Positions 1 through 7,909 of a stretch of 13,233 nucleotides of DNA are shown piece by piece. The DNA is from Elusimicrobiota bacterium (GTDB lineage Bacteria > Elusimicrobiota > Elusimicrobia > UBA1565 > UBA9628), in contig JAGWJU010000018.1 in assembly GCA_028865585.1 (NCBI GenBank), forward strand, positions 1 through 13,233. The letters run 5' to 3'. A model generated the notes under the pieces. It was not told where the DNA came from. It searched no databases and saw only the letters and a program-made list of their open reading frames with translations. Both the position numbers and the translations under genes were made by a program. Within the stretch, counting starts at the first letter, position 1, and each line of letters opens with the position of its first letter.

Positions 1-1249
1 TCTCGCCCACCATGATGATGTCCGGGTCCTGGCGCAGGAAGGAGCGCAGGGAGGACGCGAACGTGAGGCCGATTTCCGCGTTGCAGTGGACCTGGTTAAT
101 GCCCTGGAGCACGAGCTCTACGGGATCCTCGGCGGTCATGATGTTGACGTCGGGTGAGTTGAGCGTATGAAGCGTGGAATAAAGCGTGGTGGATTTCCCC
201 GAACCCGTGGGCCCGGTCACCAGGATGATGCCGTGCGGGTCCTTGATGTGCTTGTTGAAGATGGCGAGGTTCTCAGGATCCATGCCCAGTTGGCTGATGT
301 CCAGGCGCGTCGCGGCCGAATCCATGATGCGGATGACGACCTTCTCGCCCGAGGTGCAGGGGCAAATCGAGATGCGCAGGTCGACTTCTTTTTCGCCGAT
401 CTTGACCTTGATGCGGCCATCCTGCGGCCGGCGGCGCTCGGCGATGTCGAGGCTCGCCATGATTTTAAGGCGCGAGACGACGGCGTTTAAGAACTTCTTG
501 GGCGGCGAAGGCTGCTCGTAGAGCACTCCGTCCATGCGGTAGCGCACCCTGAGGGTCTTCTGGTAGGGCTCGATATGGATATCCGACGCTTTGCACTTGA
601 CCGCGCGCACCAGGAGCAAATTAACGATCTGGATGATGCCGCCCTGCTCCTCCTGGCTGATCTGCGTGGCCGAGTCGTCCTCGTCCTCATCGGAGGACTT
701 TTCCGGCGCCTTCTGCACCAACACGCCGCCGTCCTCGCCCTCGAGCTTCTTCGCTTCCTCGGACGCGCCCTTGGCGCCGCCTTCCTGGTTCCCGTAGGCC
801 CGTTCGATGGCGTCGGCCAAGTCGCCCTCGGGCGTGATGACCACGTTGACCTTGAGACCCGTGGTGATGCGGATTTCGTCCACGGCCATGACGTTCAAGG
901 GATCGCACATGGCGACTGTCAGCTGGTCGTCCGCGAATTGGATGGGCAAAATGAGCTTCTGGCGGACCATCTTCTCGGGCACCATTTTAAGCACATCCTT
1001 CTTGATGGCGCTGCGGTCAGCCAAGCGCACGAACTTAAAGCCGCACTTCTGGCTTACGAATTCGACGATCTTTTCGGAGGAAAGGTAGCCTTTATCGATG
1101 ATGACGCTGCTCAGCGCGCGCCCGGACTTCTTATGCTCGTCCATGCACTCGTGCAACTGCTCATAGGTCAAGTGCCCCTCGGAGACGAGAAGCTCCCCCA
1201 GGCGCGCCGAGATGGCTATGGGATTTGTGGATTCTTTCAAGGCCGGCAT
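1..1249 (-). CDS. pilB: Type IV pilus assembly / type II secretion ATPase PilB (GspE family), 3' end outside the window
   Basis: Hexameric cytoplasmic ATPase that powers pilus (or pseudopilus) extension at the inner-membrane platform. The first 416 residues are visible; PilB is usually about 565-580 long, so roughly the last 150 are missing. Residues ~17-152 form an MshEN/T2SSE-N type region (RLGELLVSEGHLT at 16-28). An acidic, Gly/Glu/Asp-rich linker covers ~153-195. The catalytic core follows with VNLLLVRAVKCKASDIHIEP (209-228), the arginine-rich RYRMDG (236-241) and ERRRPQDGRI (271-280), Walker A TGPTGSGKST (345-354), the Asp box AEDPVE (373-378) and the start of Walker B, DPDIIMVGE (408-416), at the window edge. 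The ATG at 1249 is preceded by GAGG and a strong promoter. The family is certain. PilB rather than GspE is inferred from the N-terminal MshEN organisation; the C4 zinc motif that would help lies outside. It is the last gene of the leftward run and is probably followed by pilT/pilC-type genes. Confidence 0.93.
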   Translation of the reverse strand, partial: MPALKESTNPIAISARLGELLVSEGHLTYEQLHECMDEHKKSGRALSSVIIDKGYLSSEKIVEFVSQKCGFKFVRLADRSAIKKDVLKMVPEKMVRQKLILPIQFADDQLTVAMCDPLNVMAVDEIRITTGLKVNVVITPEGDLADAIERAYGNQEGGAKGASEEAKKLEGEDGGVLVQKAPEKSSDEDEDDSATQISQEEQGGIIQIVNLLLVRAVKCKASDIHIEPYQKTLRVRYRMDGVLYEQPSPPKKFLNAVVSRLKIMASLDIAERRRPQDGRIKVKIGEKEVDLRISICPCTSGEKVVIRIMDSAATRLDISQLGMDPENLAIFNKHIKDPHGIILVTGPTGSGKSTTLYSTLHTLNSPDVNIMTAEDPVELVLQGINQVHCNAEIGLTFASSLRSFLRQDPDIIMVGE

Positions 1250-1267
1250 TAGGTCCGCCTCTTACTA

Positions 1268-1296
1268 AAGATAACGGACATATTCTTTTCTGTCAA
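1268..1296 (-). promoter_or_regulatory. σ70-type promoter of pilB
   Basis: On the minus strand TTGACA (1296-1291) is followed by a 17-base spacer and TATCTT (1273-1268). The -35 is a perfect consensus match and the -10 matches at four of six positions. Transcription would start near 1261, giving a leader of about 12 bases that contains GAGGCGG before the pilB ATG. The -35 box begins 3 bases after the stop codon of the upstream gene, so pilB can be transcribed independently. Seen in sequence; activity is inferred. Confidence 0.75.
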
Positions 1297-1299
1297 GGT

Positions 1300-3276
1300 T
1301 TAGTTTTGGGGCGCGGGTTGGGTCTGCTGAGGCGTCGTCTGAGCGGCCTGCGGCGTTTGGGCGGCCGCGGGGGACGCCTGCCCCCCGCCTAAAAGCTGCT
1401 TGGCCGCGGCATTGGCGCCCTGGACGGTTTGGTTTTGGGCGTCGGCCACGAAGAGATAGGAAATGGACTGAGGCAAAGAACTTTGCGGCCCGGGGACGAC
1501 TCGATACTGGACCTCGTAGCTGGTGCCGCTCAAGGCTCCGGCCGTCCACTCTTCCCTATTATCATCCCCCGGATTGGCGGTGAAGGAATACTGCAGCCAC
1601 TGCGCCACGGTGCCGCGGTTGCCGTCCAAGGGATAGTTCTTGACCAAATCGATGGCCGCCTGCGCCTCGGGAGAAATCGGCGGAGCCGCAGGAGCCTGCG
1701 TCTGGCTCTGCACCGGCGCGCCCTGTCCGGAGGGGGCCGCCTGGAAAGGCTGCGCTTGCTGTTCCTGTTGGGCGGCCGGCGCGGCCGGCGCGGCCGACTG
1801 TGCCGGCGCCGCAGGCGGCGCGGAGGCAGGCTTCGCGGGACTCAAGCCGCCGTTCAAAAGAAAATACCCGGCGCCGCCGGCTATGAGCACGAGGCCTCCC
1901 AAAATAAAGTAAGCCGCTTTGCCGCCTTTTTTCTTAGGCTTGGGAGCGGACTTCTTGCCCTTGCCGGAGGGAGCCGCCGCCGCTGGCCCGGATGGCGCCA
2001 ACTCGGAAATTAAATCCTGGGTGGACGCGGCGGGCGCGGAGAAAGCCGCGGCGAAAGGCTGCGTCGGCGCGGTCTCGAGCTTCGGCATGGCGGGCTTGGG
2101 CGCGAAGTCCGCGGCGGTTCCGAAAGGCTCCGGCGCCGGAGCCGGAGCGGGCGCCTGGAACGACGGCGTCGTCCCGAAAATTCCGGTGGTGAACTCCGTA
2201 ATCTTGGGCGCGGCGGATAGCCCCGCGCCGGGCGTCGCGGCGAAAAGCTCGGAAGCTGGCGCCTGGACGCCCGCACTTTGGGGTTGGGGCGCGGAGCCGG
2301 CTGGAAGGTCCGAGGCTGTCGGCGGAGTGAAAGTCGAAATTCCCGAGGCTGGACCCAGCACCTTCTGCAGCTCCTCCTCGAAAGCACCGGGCTTGCGGGT
2401 TTCGGGCTCCGCAGGCTCAAGTTGGGCGGGAGTCTCGACGGATGGAAGCGTCGGCGCTGGCTGCGGCGCGGGGATGGACTCGATGGCTGCCGCCGGCTGA
2501 ATCTCCGGGGCAGGTTTTAGCCCGGAACATGGAGCTTCTTGAAGAGCCGCCGCGGCGGACTCAAGCTCGACTGGAGCTGCCGCCGCTGCAGGTTCCGGTT
2601 CAAGAACGGGAAATGTCTTGGGCGCCTCAAAGACGATCTCCTCCTCGGCGAGGGGTGAAGGCTCCACCCGGGAGGAGGGCGACGGCGGCGGCTCTGGCGC
2701 AACGGACTCAAGAGAAACGGCGGCCGGAGTTTCGGATTGCGCGGAAACCTGTTCCGGCGCTGCCGTATTCGGAGGAGGAACGGCCTCGTCCGGCGCCGCT
2801 TTCTCCGATCCGGTTTTTTCCAGCGCGGCCAAGCGCTCGCGCAGCCGCGCGATCTCGGCCAAAAGCGCGGCCTCCCCAGTCGTTTCGGACTCCGGCTCCT
2901 TGGCGGCCTCCGGCTTGGGAAGCTCCGCCGCATCCGCCTTGGGCAGCCCCAGTTCCGGCGAAATTTCGATGAGATCGAGGAAAACGTCCAGGGGCGGCGC
3001 GGCGTCCGCTTCCCTCCCTGCTTCGGACCAAAGCTCCGCGTCCAAATCGAAATCCGCGATCATTTCGTCGAGGTTTTTCTCCGGGATCGGGGGCAGGACC
3101 GCAGGGGAATCCGCATCGGCTGGAGAGCCCAGAATTTCGGAAAGCGGCCGCCACGCCTTGCCCCCGCCCCCGGACTCCATATAAACAAGGGTGTCGGGAT
3201 CCGCGCCCAGGCGGGCAAGTTCCTCCGCATCGTAAGGGCCGGCGATGTCCGAATCTTTGTAGACGAAATATCTCAT
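1300..3276 (-). CDS. GYF_2-domain, Pro/Ala-rich single-pass membrane protein of unknown function
   Basis: 658 residues from the ATG at 3276. A TTG 21 bases further upstream would add seven residues but has no better ribosome site, and the domain begins right at this Met. Residues 1-~49 (RYFVYKDSDIAGPYDAEEL ... DTLVYMES ... AWRPLSEI) match the GYF_2 fold pattern: a GP-x4-EEL helix followed by a TLVY strand and a W-RP ending. A short coiled coil (LLAEIARLRERLAALEK) follows at about 137-155. Most of 155-440 is Pro/Ala/Glu low complexity. A Lys-rich stretch (GKGKKSAPKPKKKGGK) directly precedes one membrane helix at ~454-475 (YFILGGLVLIAGGAGYFLL). The basic flank suggests N-terminus in the cytoplasm and C-terminus outside. 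A second Pro/Ala/Gln linker leads to a possibly folded domain at ~534-631 that I do not recognise, then a Gln/Pro/Ala tail. It lies just before pilB and has a matching promoter, so a role with the pilus or cell envelope is possible but unproven. An 18-bp perfect palindrome at 2126-2143 arises from its repetitive Pro/Ala codons. Confidence 0.85.
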   Translation of the reverse strand: MRYFVYKDSDIAGPYDAEELARLGADPDTLVYMESGGGGKAWRPLSEILGSPADADSPAVLPPIPEKNLDEMIADFDLDAELWSEAGREADAAPPLDVFLDLIEISPELGLPKADAAELPKPEAAKEPESETTGEAALLAEIARLRERLAALEKTGSEKAAPDEAVPPPNTAAPEQVSAQSETPAAVSLESVAPEPPPSPSSRVEPSPLAEEEIVFEAPKTFPVLEPEPAAAAAPVELESAAAALQEAPCSGLKPAPEIQPAAAIESIPAPQPAPTLPSVETPAQLEPAEPETRKPGAFEEELQKVLGPASGISTFTPPTASDLPAGSAPQPQSAGVQAPASELFAATPGAGLSAAPKITEFTTGIFGTTPSFQAPAPAPAPEPFGTAADFAPKPAMPKLETAPTQPFAAAFSAPAASTQDLISELAPSGPAAAAPSGKGKKSAPKPKKKGGKAAYFILGGLVLIAGGAGYFLLNGGLSPAKPASAPPAAPAQSAAPAAPAAQQEQQAQPFQAAPSGQGAPVQSQTQAPAAPPISPEAQAAIDLVKNYPLDGNRGTVAQWLQYSFTANPGDDNREEWTAGALSGTSYEVQYRVVPGPQSSLPQSISYLFVADAQNQTVQGANAAAKQLLGGGQASPAAAQTPQAAQTTPQQTQPAPQN

Positions 3277-3298
3277 GGGCGCGCGTGAACCGCCCAAT

Positions 3299-3327
3299 AA
3301 GATAACGCAGGCGTGTTAACTTTTCAA
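3299..3327 (-). promoter_or_regulatory. σ70-type promoter of the GYF_2-domain gene
   Basis: On the minus strand TTGAAA (3327-3322), a 17-base spacer and TATCTT (3304-3299). The nine bases CGTTATCTT around the -10 are identical to those in the pilB promoter, and the spacer length is the same. The predicted start is near 3292, leaving a leader of about 16 bases with no clear Shine-Dalgarno before the ATG at 3276. Confidence 0.68.
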
Positions 3328-3350
3328 GACAAGGCGGGGCGCCGCGCGGC

Positions 3351-3845
3351 CTAGGATTCCGAAGAAACGGGGGCCTCTTCGCCCGCTCCGGAGAGCTCTC
3401 CGACCGGTTCCAAGCCCGAATCGGGCCGCCTCTCCGTGCCGCTCTGGCAGTTGATGCAGTAGCGGGCGAAGGGCAGGGTCTTGAGCCGCAGCTTGGCGAT
3501 GGGCTTGCGGCATGACTCGCAGACGCCGTAGACGCCCCGGTCGATTTTGCGCAGCGCGGCCTCGATTTGATCCAAGGTCGTACGCCCGCTGTCCGAGAGC
3601 TCGAACAAGAGCTCGCGCTCGATGGACTGGCTGGCTTCGTCTACCGAGTCTCCGGTCGAACTGCCGACGTCGGCGGTAATCTGCTGGCGCTCCGAGGACT
3701 TCGTCATCTCGTCGCGCATGGCTAAAAGCTGCTTCCGGATGGACTGCAGGCCGGATTTGACGCCCTTGGGCGCGGCCGTCGCCTTGGCTTTGGCCGATTT
3801 CCTCGTTTTCTTGGCTGGCTTCTTGGCGGTCTTTTTCATGGGCAT
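3351..3845 (-). CDS. DksA/TraR-family C4 zinc-finger protein with a lysine-rich N-terminal tail
   Basis: Predicted RNA-polymerase secondary-channel binding regulator of the DksA type, 164 residues (E. coli DksA is 151). Residues 1-30 are a basic tail with 11 Lys and repeated Ala/Pro. A helical hairpin covers ~31-105 and carries the DksA tip motif DxxDxA as D66-S-V-D69-E-A71. The four zinc ligands are C109, C112, C130 and C133 (CESC ... CINC). A Ser/Glu-rich tail follows. The preserved tip Asp residues and all four Cys argue for a functional DksA-like factor; without phylogeny I leave the symbol blank, because DksA, TraR and YocK-like proteins share this pattern. It lies 47 bases after gltX. 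AAGGAG occurs upstream, but 14 bases from the ATG, which is long; an in-frame stop lies two codons upstream, so no earlier start is possible. The second in-frame ATG is at codon 3. Confidence 0.88.
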   Translation of the reverse strand: MPMKKTAKKPAKKTRKSAKAKATAAPKGVKSGLQSIRKQLLAMRDEMTKSSERQQITADVGSSTGDSVDEASQSIERELLFELSDSGRTTLDQIEAALRKIDRGVYGVCESCRKPIAKLRLKTLPFARYCINCQSGTERRPDSGLEPVGELSGAGEEAPVSSES

Positions 3846-3892
3846 ACTCTATAAAACTTCTCCTTTTTTATCCAATCCCCAGAAGGGCGGTC

Positions 3893-5371
3893 TTACGCGC
3901 TCAAAAGCTCCGCAGCCGATTCGATGCGCGAAACGACCTTCTCGCGGCCCATGACCTCGAGCATCGCGAAGAGGCTGGGCCCCTCGGTCCGGCCGCTGAC
4001 GGCCGCGCGCAAAGGGTGGAAGACTTGTCCGGTTTTGAGGCCTTTGTCCGCGCAAAACTTGCGGATGCGCTCCTCAAGGGGCTTCTCGGTAAAAGGCTCG
4101 AAGCCGCGCAAATCGTCTCCCAAACCGTTCAAGACGTCCTTGACCCCCGGCTGCCGCAGCACCTTGTCCATGGCCTTGGGCGAAAACTCCAGCTTGTCCT
4201 GGTAGAAAAAGCTCACCAGCCCAGGGATTTCGCTCAGGAGCCGGTATTTCTCGCGCTCCAGGGCCGCCGCCTTCTCGAGCGCCGGGCCTCTCGTGGTGTC
4301 CACCTTGGCCGCGGAAAAGAAGGGCTTGGCCATCTCCAAGAGCTCCGGCACCGGAGTTTTGCGGATGTACTCCGAGTTCATCCACGTAAGCTTGACCGGA
4401 TCGAAGGTCGCTGGATTTTTCTGGCAGCCCGCCAAGTCGAACTTGGAGACTAGCTCCTCTTCGCCGAAAATCTGCTGCGACTCCGTCGTGGACCAGCCTA
4501 AAAGCGCCAAGTAGTTGCGCAGAGCCGCGGGCAAAAAGCCCTGGTCCCGGTACTCCAGCACCGAGGTCGCGCCGTGGCGCTTGGAGAGCTTGGTCCCGTC
4601 CGGGCCCAGGATCATGGAGAGATGGGCGAAGCGCGGCAGAGTCCAGCCTAGGGCCTCGTAGATCTGGACCTGCGACGGCGTGTTGGAGAGATGCTCGTCG
4701 CCGCGAATGACGTGGCTGATCTCCATTAAGTGATCATCGACCACGCAGGCGAAGTTGTAGGTCGGCCCGTCCGAGGTCTTCCAGATGACCAGATCCTGCT
4801 GAAGCTTGTTTTCGAAGGAGACCGCGCCGCGGATGAGATCCGGCACCACCGTGGCGCCGTCCAAGGGCATCTTGAAGCGCACCGAGAACTTTTTTCCGGC
4901 GGTCTCAAGCTCGCCGCGTTGCTTGTCCGTCAGCTTGCGGCAGCGACCGTCGTAGCGCGGCGGCCGCTTCTCCAGTTGGGCCAGGCGGCGCATCGCGTCG
5001 AGCTCTTCTTTGGAACAGTAGCAGCGATAAGCTTTCCCTTCCTTGATAAGCTGCTCCAAGTATTTGCGGTAAATCTCCAGGCGCTGCATCTGGAAGTACG
5101 GACCGTAGGGCCCGCGGCTTTGCGTCAAATCCAAAGGCCCCTCGTCCCAGTCCATCCCCATCCAACGGATGGAGTCCAAAATGGCGGTCACCGAGTCCTC
5201 GGTCGAGCGGACCTCATCGGTGTCCTCGATGCGCAGAACGAAGTCGCCCTTGTGGCGCCGGGCGAAGAGCCAGTTAAAGAGCGTGGTGCGGGCGCCGCCG
5301 ATATGCAAAAAGCCGGTCGGCGACGGCGCGAAGCGGGTGCGGACTTTGAGGGTGTTGCTGTTGTCGGTCAT
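3893..5371 (-). CDS. gltX: Glutamyl-tRNA synthetase
   Basis: Class I aminoacyl-tRNA synthetase that charges tRNA(Glu), and in organisms lacking GlnRS also tRNA(Gln). 492 residues, within the family's usual 465-500. The HIGH-type motif is in APSPTGFLHIGGARTTL (15-31); LRIEDTD is at 46-52; RGDEHLSNTPSQ (223-234) and the KMSKS-type KLSKR (261-265) complete the active site; LGWS at 291-294 is also typical. An insert resembling the zinc site of the E. coli enzyme is present: C117-x-C119-x24-C144-x-K146. The spacing equals E. coli, but the last ligand (His there) is Lys here. The start ATG overlaps the recN stop as ATGA, which indicates translational coupling. Identification is secure. Whether the enzyme is discriminating toward tRNA(Gln) cannot be read by eye. 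Confidence 0.97.
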   Translation of the reverse strand: MTDNSNTLKVRTRFAPSPTGFLHIGGARTTLFNWLFARRHKGDFVLRIEDTDEVRSTEDSVTAILDSIRWMGMDWDEGPLDLTQSRGPYGPYFQMQRLEIYRKYLEQLIKEGKAYRCYCSKEELDAMRRLAQLEKRPPRYDGRCRKLTDKQRGELETAGKKFSVRFKMPLDGATVVPDLIRGAVSFENKLQQDLVIWKTSDGPTYNFACVVDDHLMEISHVIRGDEHLSNTPSQVQIYEALGWTLPRFAHLSMILGPDGTKLSKRHGATSVLEYRDQGFLPAALRNYLALLGWSTTESQQIFGEEELVSKFDLAGCQKNPATFDPVKLTWMNSEYIRKTPVPELLEMAKPFFSAAKVDTTRGPALEKAAALEREKYRLLSEIPGLVSFFYQDKLEFSPKAMDKVLRQPGVKDVLNGLGDDLRGFEPFTEKPLEERIRKFCADKGLKTGQVFHPLRAAVSGRTEGPSLFAMLEVMGREKVVSRIESAAELLSA

Positions 5372-7026
5372 AGGACGGAGTTCTCCAAGAGTTCCTGGGC
5401 GTGCTTGCGGCTTGCGGCGGTGGCCGAGCGCCCGCCCAGCATGAGCGCCAGGGCGTCGAGGCGCCTGTCTCCCTCGAGGCGATCAAGAGAGACCGTGGTC
5501 CGGCCGTGCGCCGCGGCCTTCTTGACGAGGTACTGGGTCCTGGCCCAGCATGCGACCTGAGGGAGGTGCGTGACGCAAAGCACCTGCCGAAAGCGGCCTA
5601 GGCCGGCCAGCTTTTGGCCCACGGCGCGCGCGGTAGCCGCGCCCACGCCCGCGTCCGCCTCGTCAAAGACGAGCACCGGCACGCGGTCGGCCTTCGCTAA
5701 AACGGTCTTTAATCCCAGCATCAGACGCGAGAGCTCGCCGCCCGAGGCTACGTCCTTCATCGGGCGCAGGGCCTCGCCCTCGTTGGCGCAAAACATGAAC
5801 TCGACGGCATCGGCGCCGGTTCTGCGGTAGGAGCCTTCCTCCATCTCGACCGCGACGGAAAAACGCGCGCGGGCAAATCCCAGGCCGGCGATCTCCTTGG
5901 CCAGCGCGCTTTCCAGCTTCTTGGCGCTCTTAAGCCGCGCCTGGTGAATTTTCGAGCAGGCCTCGTCCAGGACGCCGGCCGCGCGGGCGAGCTCCTCCTC
6001 CAAAACTTCCGCCCGCTCTCCGGAGTGCTCCAGCCGTGAAAGCTCTTCCGAAAGGCGCTTATGCGACTCCAAAACGTCGGCCAGCGCCGGGCCGTACTTC
6101 TTCTTCAGCACGGAAATTTTCTCCATGCGGCCTAAAATCTCATCGAGCTTTCCCGGCTCGAATTCCAGGCGGGAACGGTAATCGCCCAGATCGCGCGCGG
6201 CTTCTTCCACCGCGGCGCGCGCGGACGCCAAGCTCTCGCTCAAGGCCCGTAAGGATTCGTCGAGGCGCGCCAGTTCCGAAACGGCCCGTTCGGCCTTGAG
6301 GAGCCCCGCCGCCGCCGAACCCTCCTGATCATAGAGCACCTCATGCGCGGCCGTCGCCAGGCTTTTCAAGCGCTCGCCGTTCTTAAGGCGCGGCAGCGCG
6401 GCCTCGAGTTCCTCGTCTTCTCCCGGGGAAAGCCGGGCGCTTTCGATCTCATGGACTTGGTAGCGCAAAAGGTCGATGCGCTTGGCGCGCTCCTCCTCCG
6501 AAAGCCGCGAGGAGGCCATCTCGGCGTTGAGCGCGGACCAGAGCTCAAAGGCCTCCGCGACGGCGGCGCGCTCGGCGTCCAGGCCGCCGAAGCGATCGAG
6601 GATCTCCAGATGGCGGGACTCGCGCGCCAGGCTCTGCTGCTCATGCTGGCCGTGAAAGTCGACGAGATCGGCGCCGACGTCGCTTAAAATCGCGGCCGAC
6701 ACCGCATGGCCGTTCAAGAACGAGCGGCTCTTCCCCGAATCATCCATCTCCCGGCGGATGAGCGCGCGATCGCCCAGGATGCCAAAGCGCGTGCGCGCCT
6801 CCGGCGAAAAATCGGCCGCGTCGAAGGCCGCCTCGACCTGCAGGCGGCTTTCCCCGGAGCGCAGCCACAGCGAGCTGCCCCGCGCGCCCAGGGCGAAGCC
6901 AAGAGCCTCGATAAGGATGGATTTGCCGGCTCCGGTCTCGCCGGTCAACACGTTGAGGCCGGACTCCGGCTCGAAAATCAAGTCCTCAATCACGGCGAAA
7001 TTCTTGACGCGCAGGGAACGCAGCAT
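5368..7026 (-). CDS. recN: DNA repair protein RecN
   Basis: SMC-like ATPase that acts early at DNA double-strand breaks, holding ends or sister duplexes for RecA-dependent repair. 552 residues, the normal family length. The N-terminal half-site has LRSLRVKNFAVIEDL (2-16) and Walker A GETGAGKS (29-36). A long Glu/Arg/Leu-rich coiled coil occupies ~150-380. The C-terminal half has the ABC signature ASGGELSRLM (427-436), Walker B VLVFDEAD (451-458), a GVG motif and the switch His in THLPQVA (486-492). It is preceded by GGGGGGAG seven bases before the ATG. It is 1 base downstream of the NAD kinase stop, a pairing common in bacteria (nadK-recN), and its stop overlaps the gltX start. In E. coli recN is LexA-controlled; no LexA box is visible here, and the gene lies inside an operon. 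Confidence 0.97.
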   Translation of the reverse strand: MLRSLRVKNFAVIEDLIFEPESGLNVLTGETGAGKSILIEALGFALGARGSSLWLRSGESRLQVEAAFDAADFSPEARTRFGILGDRALIRREMDDSGKSRSFLNGHAVSAAILSDVGADLVDFHGQHEQQSLARESRHLEILDRFGGLDAERAAVAEAFELWSALNAEMASSRLSEEERAKRIDLLRYQVHEIESARLSPGEDEELEAALPRLKNGERLKSLATAAHEVLYDQEGSAAAGLLKAERAVSELARLDESLRALSESLASARAAVEEAARDLGDYRSRLEFEPGKLDEILGRMEKISVLKKKYGPALADVLESHKRLSEELSRLEHSGERAEVLEEELARAAGVLDEACSKIHQARLKSAKKLESALAKEIAGLGFARARFSVAVEMEEGSYRRTGADAVEFMFCANEGEALRPMKDVASGGELSRLMLGLKTVLAKADRVPVLVFDEADAGVGAATARAVGQKLAGLGRFRQVLCVTHLPQVACWARTQYLVKKAAAHGRTTVSLDRLEGDRRLDALALMLGGRSATAASRKHAQELLENSVL

Positions 7027-7027
7027 C

Positions 7028-7909
7028 CTAGCGCTCCCCCCATTTAAGCTTGCGGCGCAAAACGTCGTAGAAGGAGCGTCCGGGCGGAACCAAAAGGACG
7101 AGAGGAGTTTTTCCGCGCCGGATGGCGATTTCGTCGCCGGGCCGCACCCGGCAGCCGGTCTGGCCGTCCAGGGACAGAATCGTACGCGTCGGCTCGTGGC
7201 CGCGCGCCCTGACTTTCAGGCGAAGCTCGCTCGCCTGCGGCAGAATCAGAGGCCGTTGCGTGAGCGTATGGGGGCAGATGGGCGCGACCAGCAGGATCTC
7301 CAGGGAAGGTTCCACGATGGGGCCCGAGGCCGCCAGCGCGTAGGCCGTCGAGCCTCCGGGCGTCGCGACGATGAGCCCGTCCCCGAAGTACTCCGCGAGG
7401 ATTTTTCCTCCCAAGGACAGGCGCAAGGTGACCGCGCGCGCCTGATCGCCGCAACGCACGACGGCCTCATTGAAGGCGGGTACGGGGCCGAAAATTCTCC
7501 GGCCGCGCCGGAAACACTCGACCTCCAGGGCCATGCGCCGCTCGGAGATGAAGCGCCCGCGCGCGAGTTCGCCGCGGCGGCGGGAAAATTCCGCGGCGTC
7601 GAGACCGGTCAGGAATCCCAAATCGCCCGCGTTGACGCCCAAAAGCGGCAGGGAGCGCCGCGCCAATGCGCGCGCGGCCCGGAGCATCGTCCCATCTCCC
7701 CCCACGGCCACGGCGATTTGGGCCCCGCGCGCGGCTGATGGAAGCTTATCCCGGCGGCTCACGGCCGCCGCGATCCCGGAGCGCCGCAAGGCGGCCTTGA
7801 CCCGCTTCATGATCGCCTCGGCGCCGGGCTTGTCCTCATTGTAGAAAAGGACGGCCGAGGAGATGCGTTGAGGTCCCGGAAGCGTCCTCGTAACCGACCG
7901 ACTGCCCAT
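7028..7909 (-). CDS. nadK: NAD kinase
   Basis: ATP-dependent phosphorylation of NAD to NADP in the cytoplasm. 293 residues from the ATG at 7909. Family motifs, in order: GGDGTM (70-75, catalytic Asp at 72), NAGDLGFLTG (93-102), FNEAVV (146-151) and the glycine-rich GDGLIVATPGGSTAYALAAS (176-195), followed by SGPIV. The C-terminal β-sandwich ends in RSFYDVLRRKLKW, as in many bacterial homologues. This start lies 74 bases inside the end of comEC. The first conserved strand (SAVLFYNEDKP) begins about 18 residues after it and no start codon lies between, so the overlap is real unless translation begins at an unlisted codon. A TTG 15 bases further upstream is a weaker alternative. Product certain; start moderately certain. 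Confidence 0.94.
   Translation of the reverse strand: MGSRSVTRTLPGPQRISSAVLFYNEDKPGAEAIMKRVKAALRRSGIAAAVSRRDKLPSAARGAQIAVAVGGDGTMLRAARALARRSLPLLGVNAGDLGFLTGLDAAEFSRRRGELARGRFISERRMALEVECFRRGRRIFGPVPAFNEAVVRCGDQARAVTLRLSLGGKILAEYFGDGLIVATPGGSTAYALAASGPIVEPSLEILLVAPICPHTLTQRPLILPQASELRLKVRARGHEPTRTILSLDGQTGCRVRPGDEIAIRRGKTPLVLLVPPGRSFYDVLRRKLKWGER
7034..7041 (-). promoter_or_regulatory. Strong ribosome binding site of recN, inside the end of nadK
   Basis: The minus strand reads GGGGGGAG seven bases before the recN ATG. It overlaps the last codons of NAD kinase, fixes the recN start at 7026 and suggests recN can initiate well independently of read-through from nadK. Confidence 0.6.

Noticed and set aside
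575..1252. Plus-strand 225-codon open frame opposite pilB
   Set aside because: It is antisense to a fully conserved PilB reading frame, has no motif or ribosome site, and reflects high GC.
2126..2143. Perfect 18-bp palindrome in the GYF_2 gene as a regulatory site
   Set aside because: Explained by repeated Ala-Pro codons in a low-complexity coding stretch; mentioned only within that gene.
1919..2500. Plus-strand Gly/Ala/Ser-rich open frame opposite the GYF_2 gene
   Set aside because: Mirror image of the Pro/Ala-rich repeats of the minus-strand gene; no independent start signal.
3328..3350. GC-rich palindromic stretch (GCCGCGCGGC) after the dksA-like gene as a terminator
   Set aside because: No room for a loop in a 10-bp palindrome and no run of T after it on the minus strand.
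3848..3875. Possible dksA-like gene promoter TTGGAT-N16-TATAGA
   Set aside because: The -10 would end two bases before the ATG, so transcription would start inside the gene; only usable if translation begins at the second ATG.
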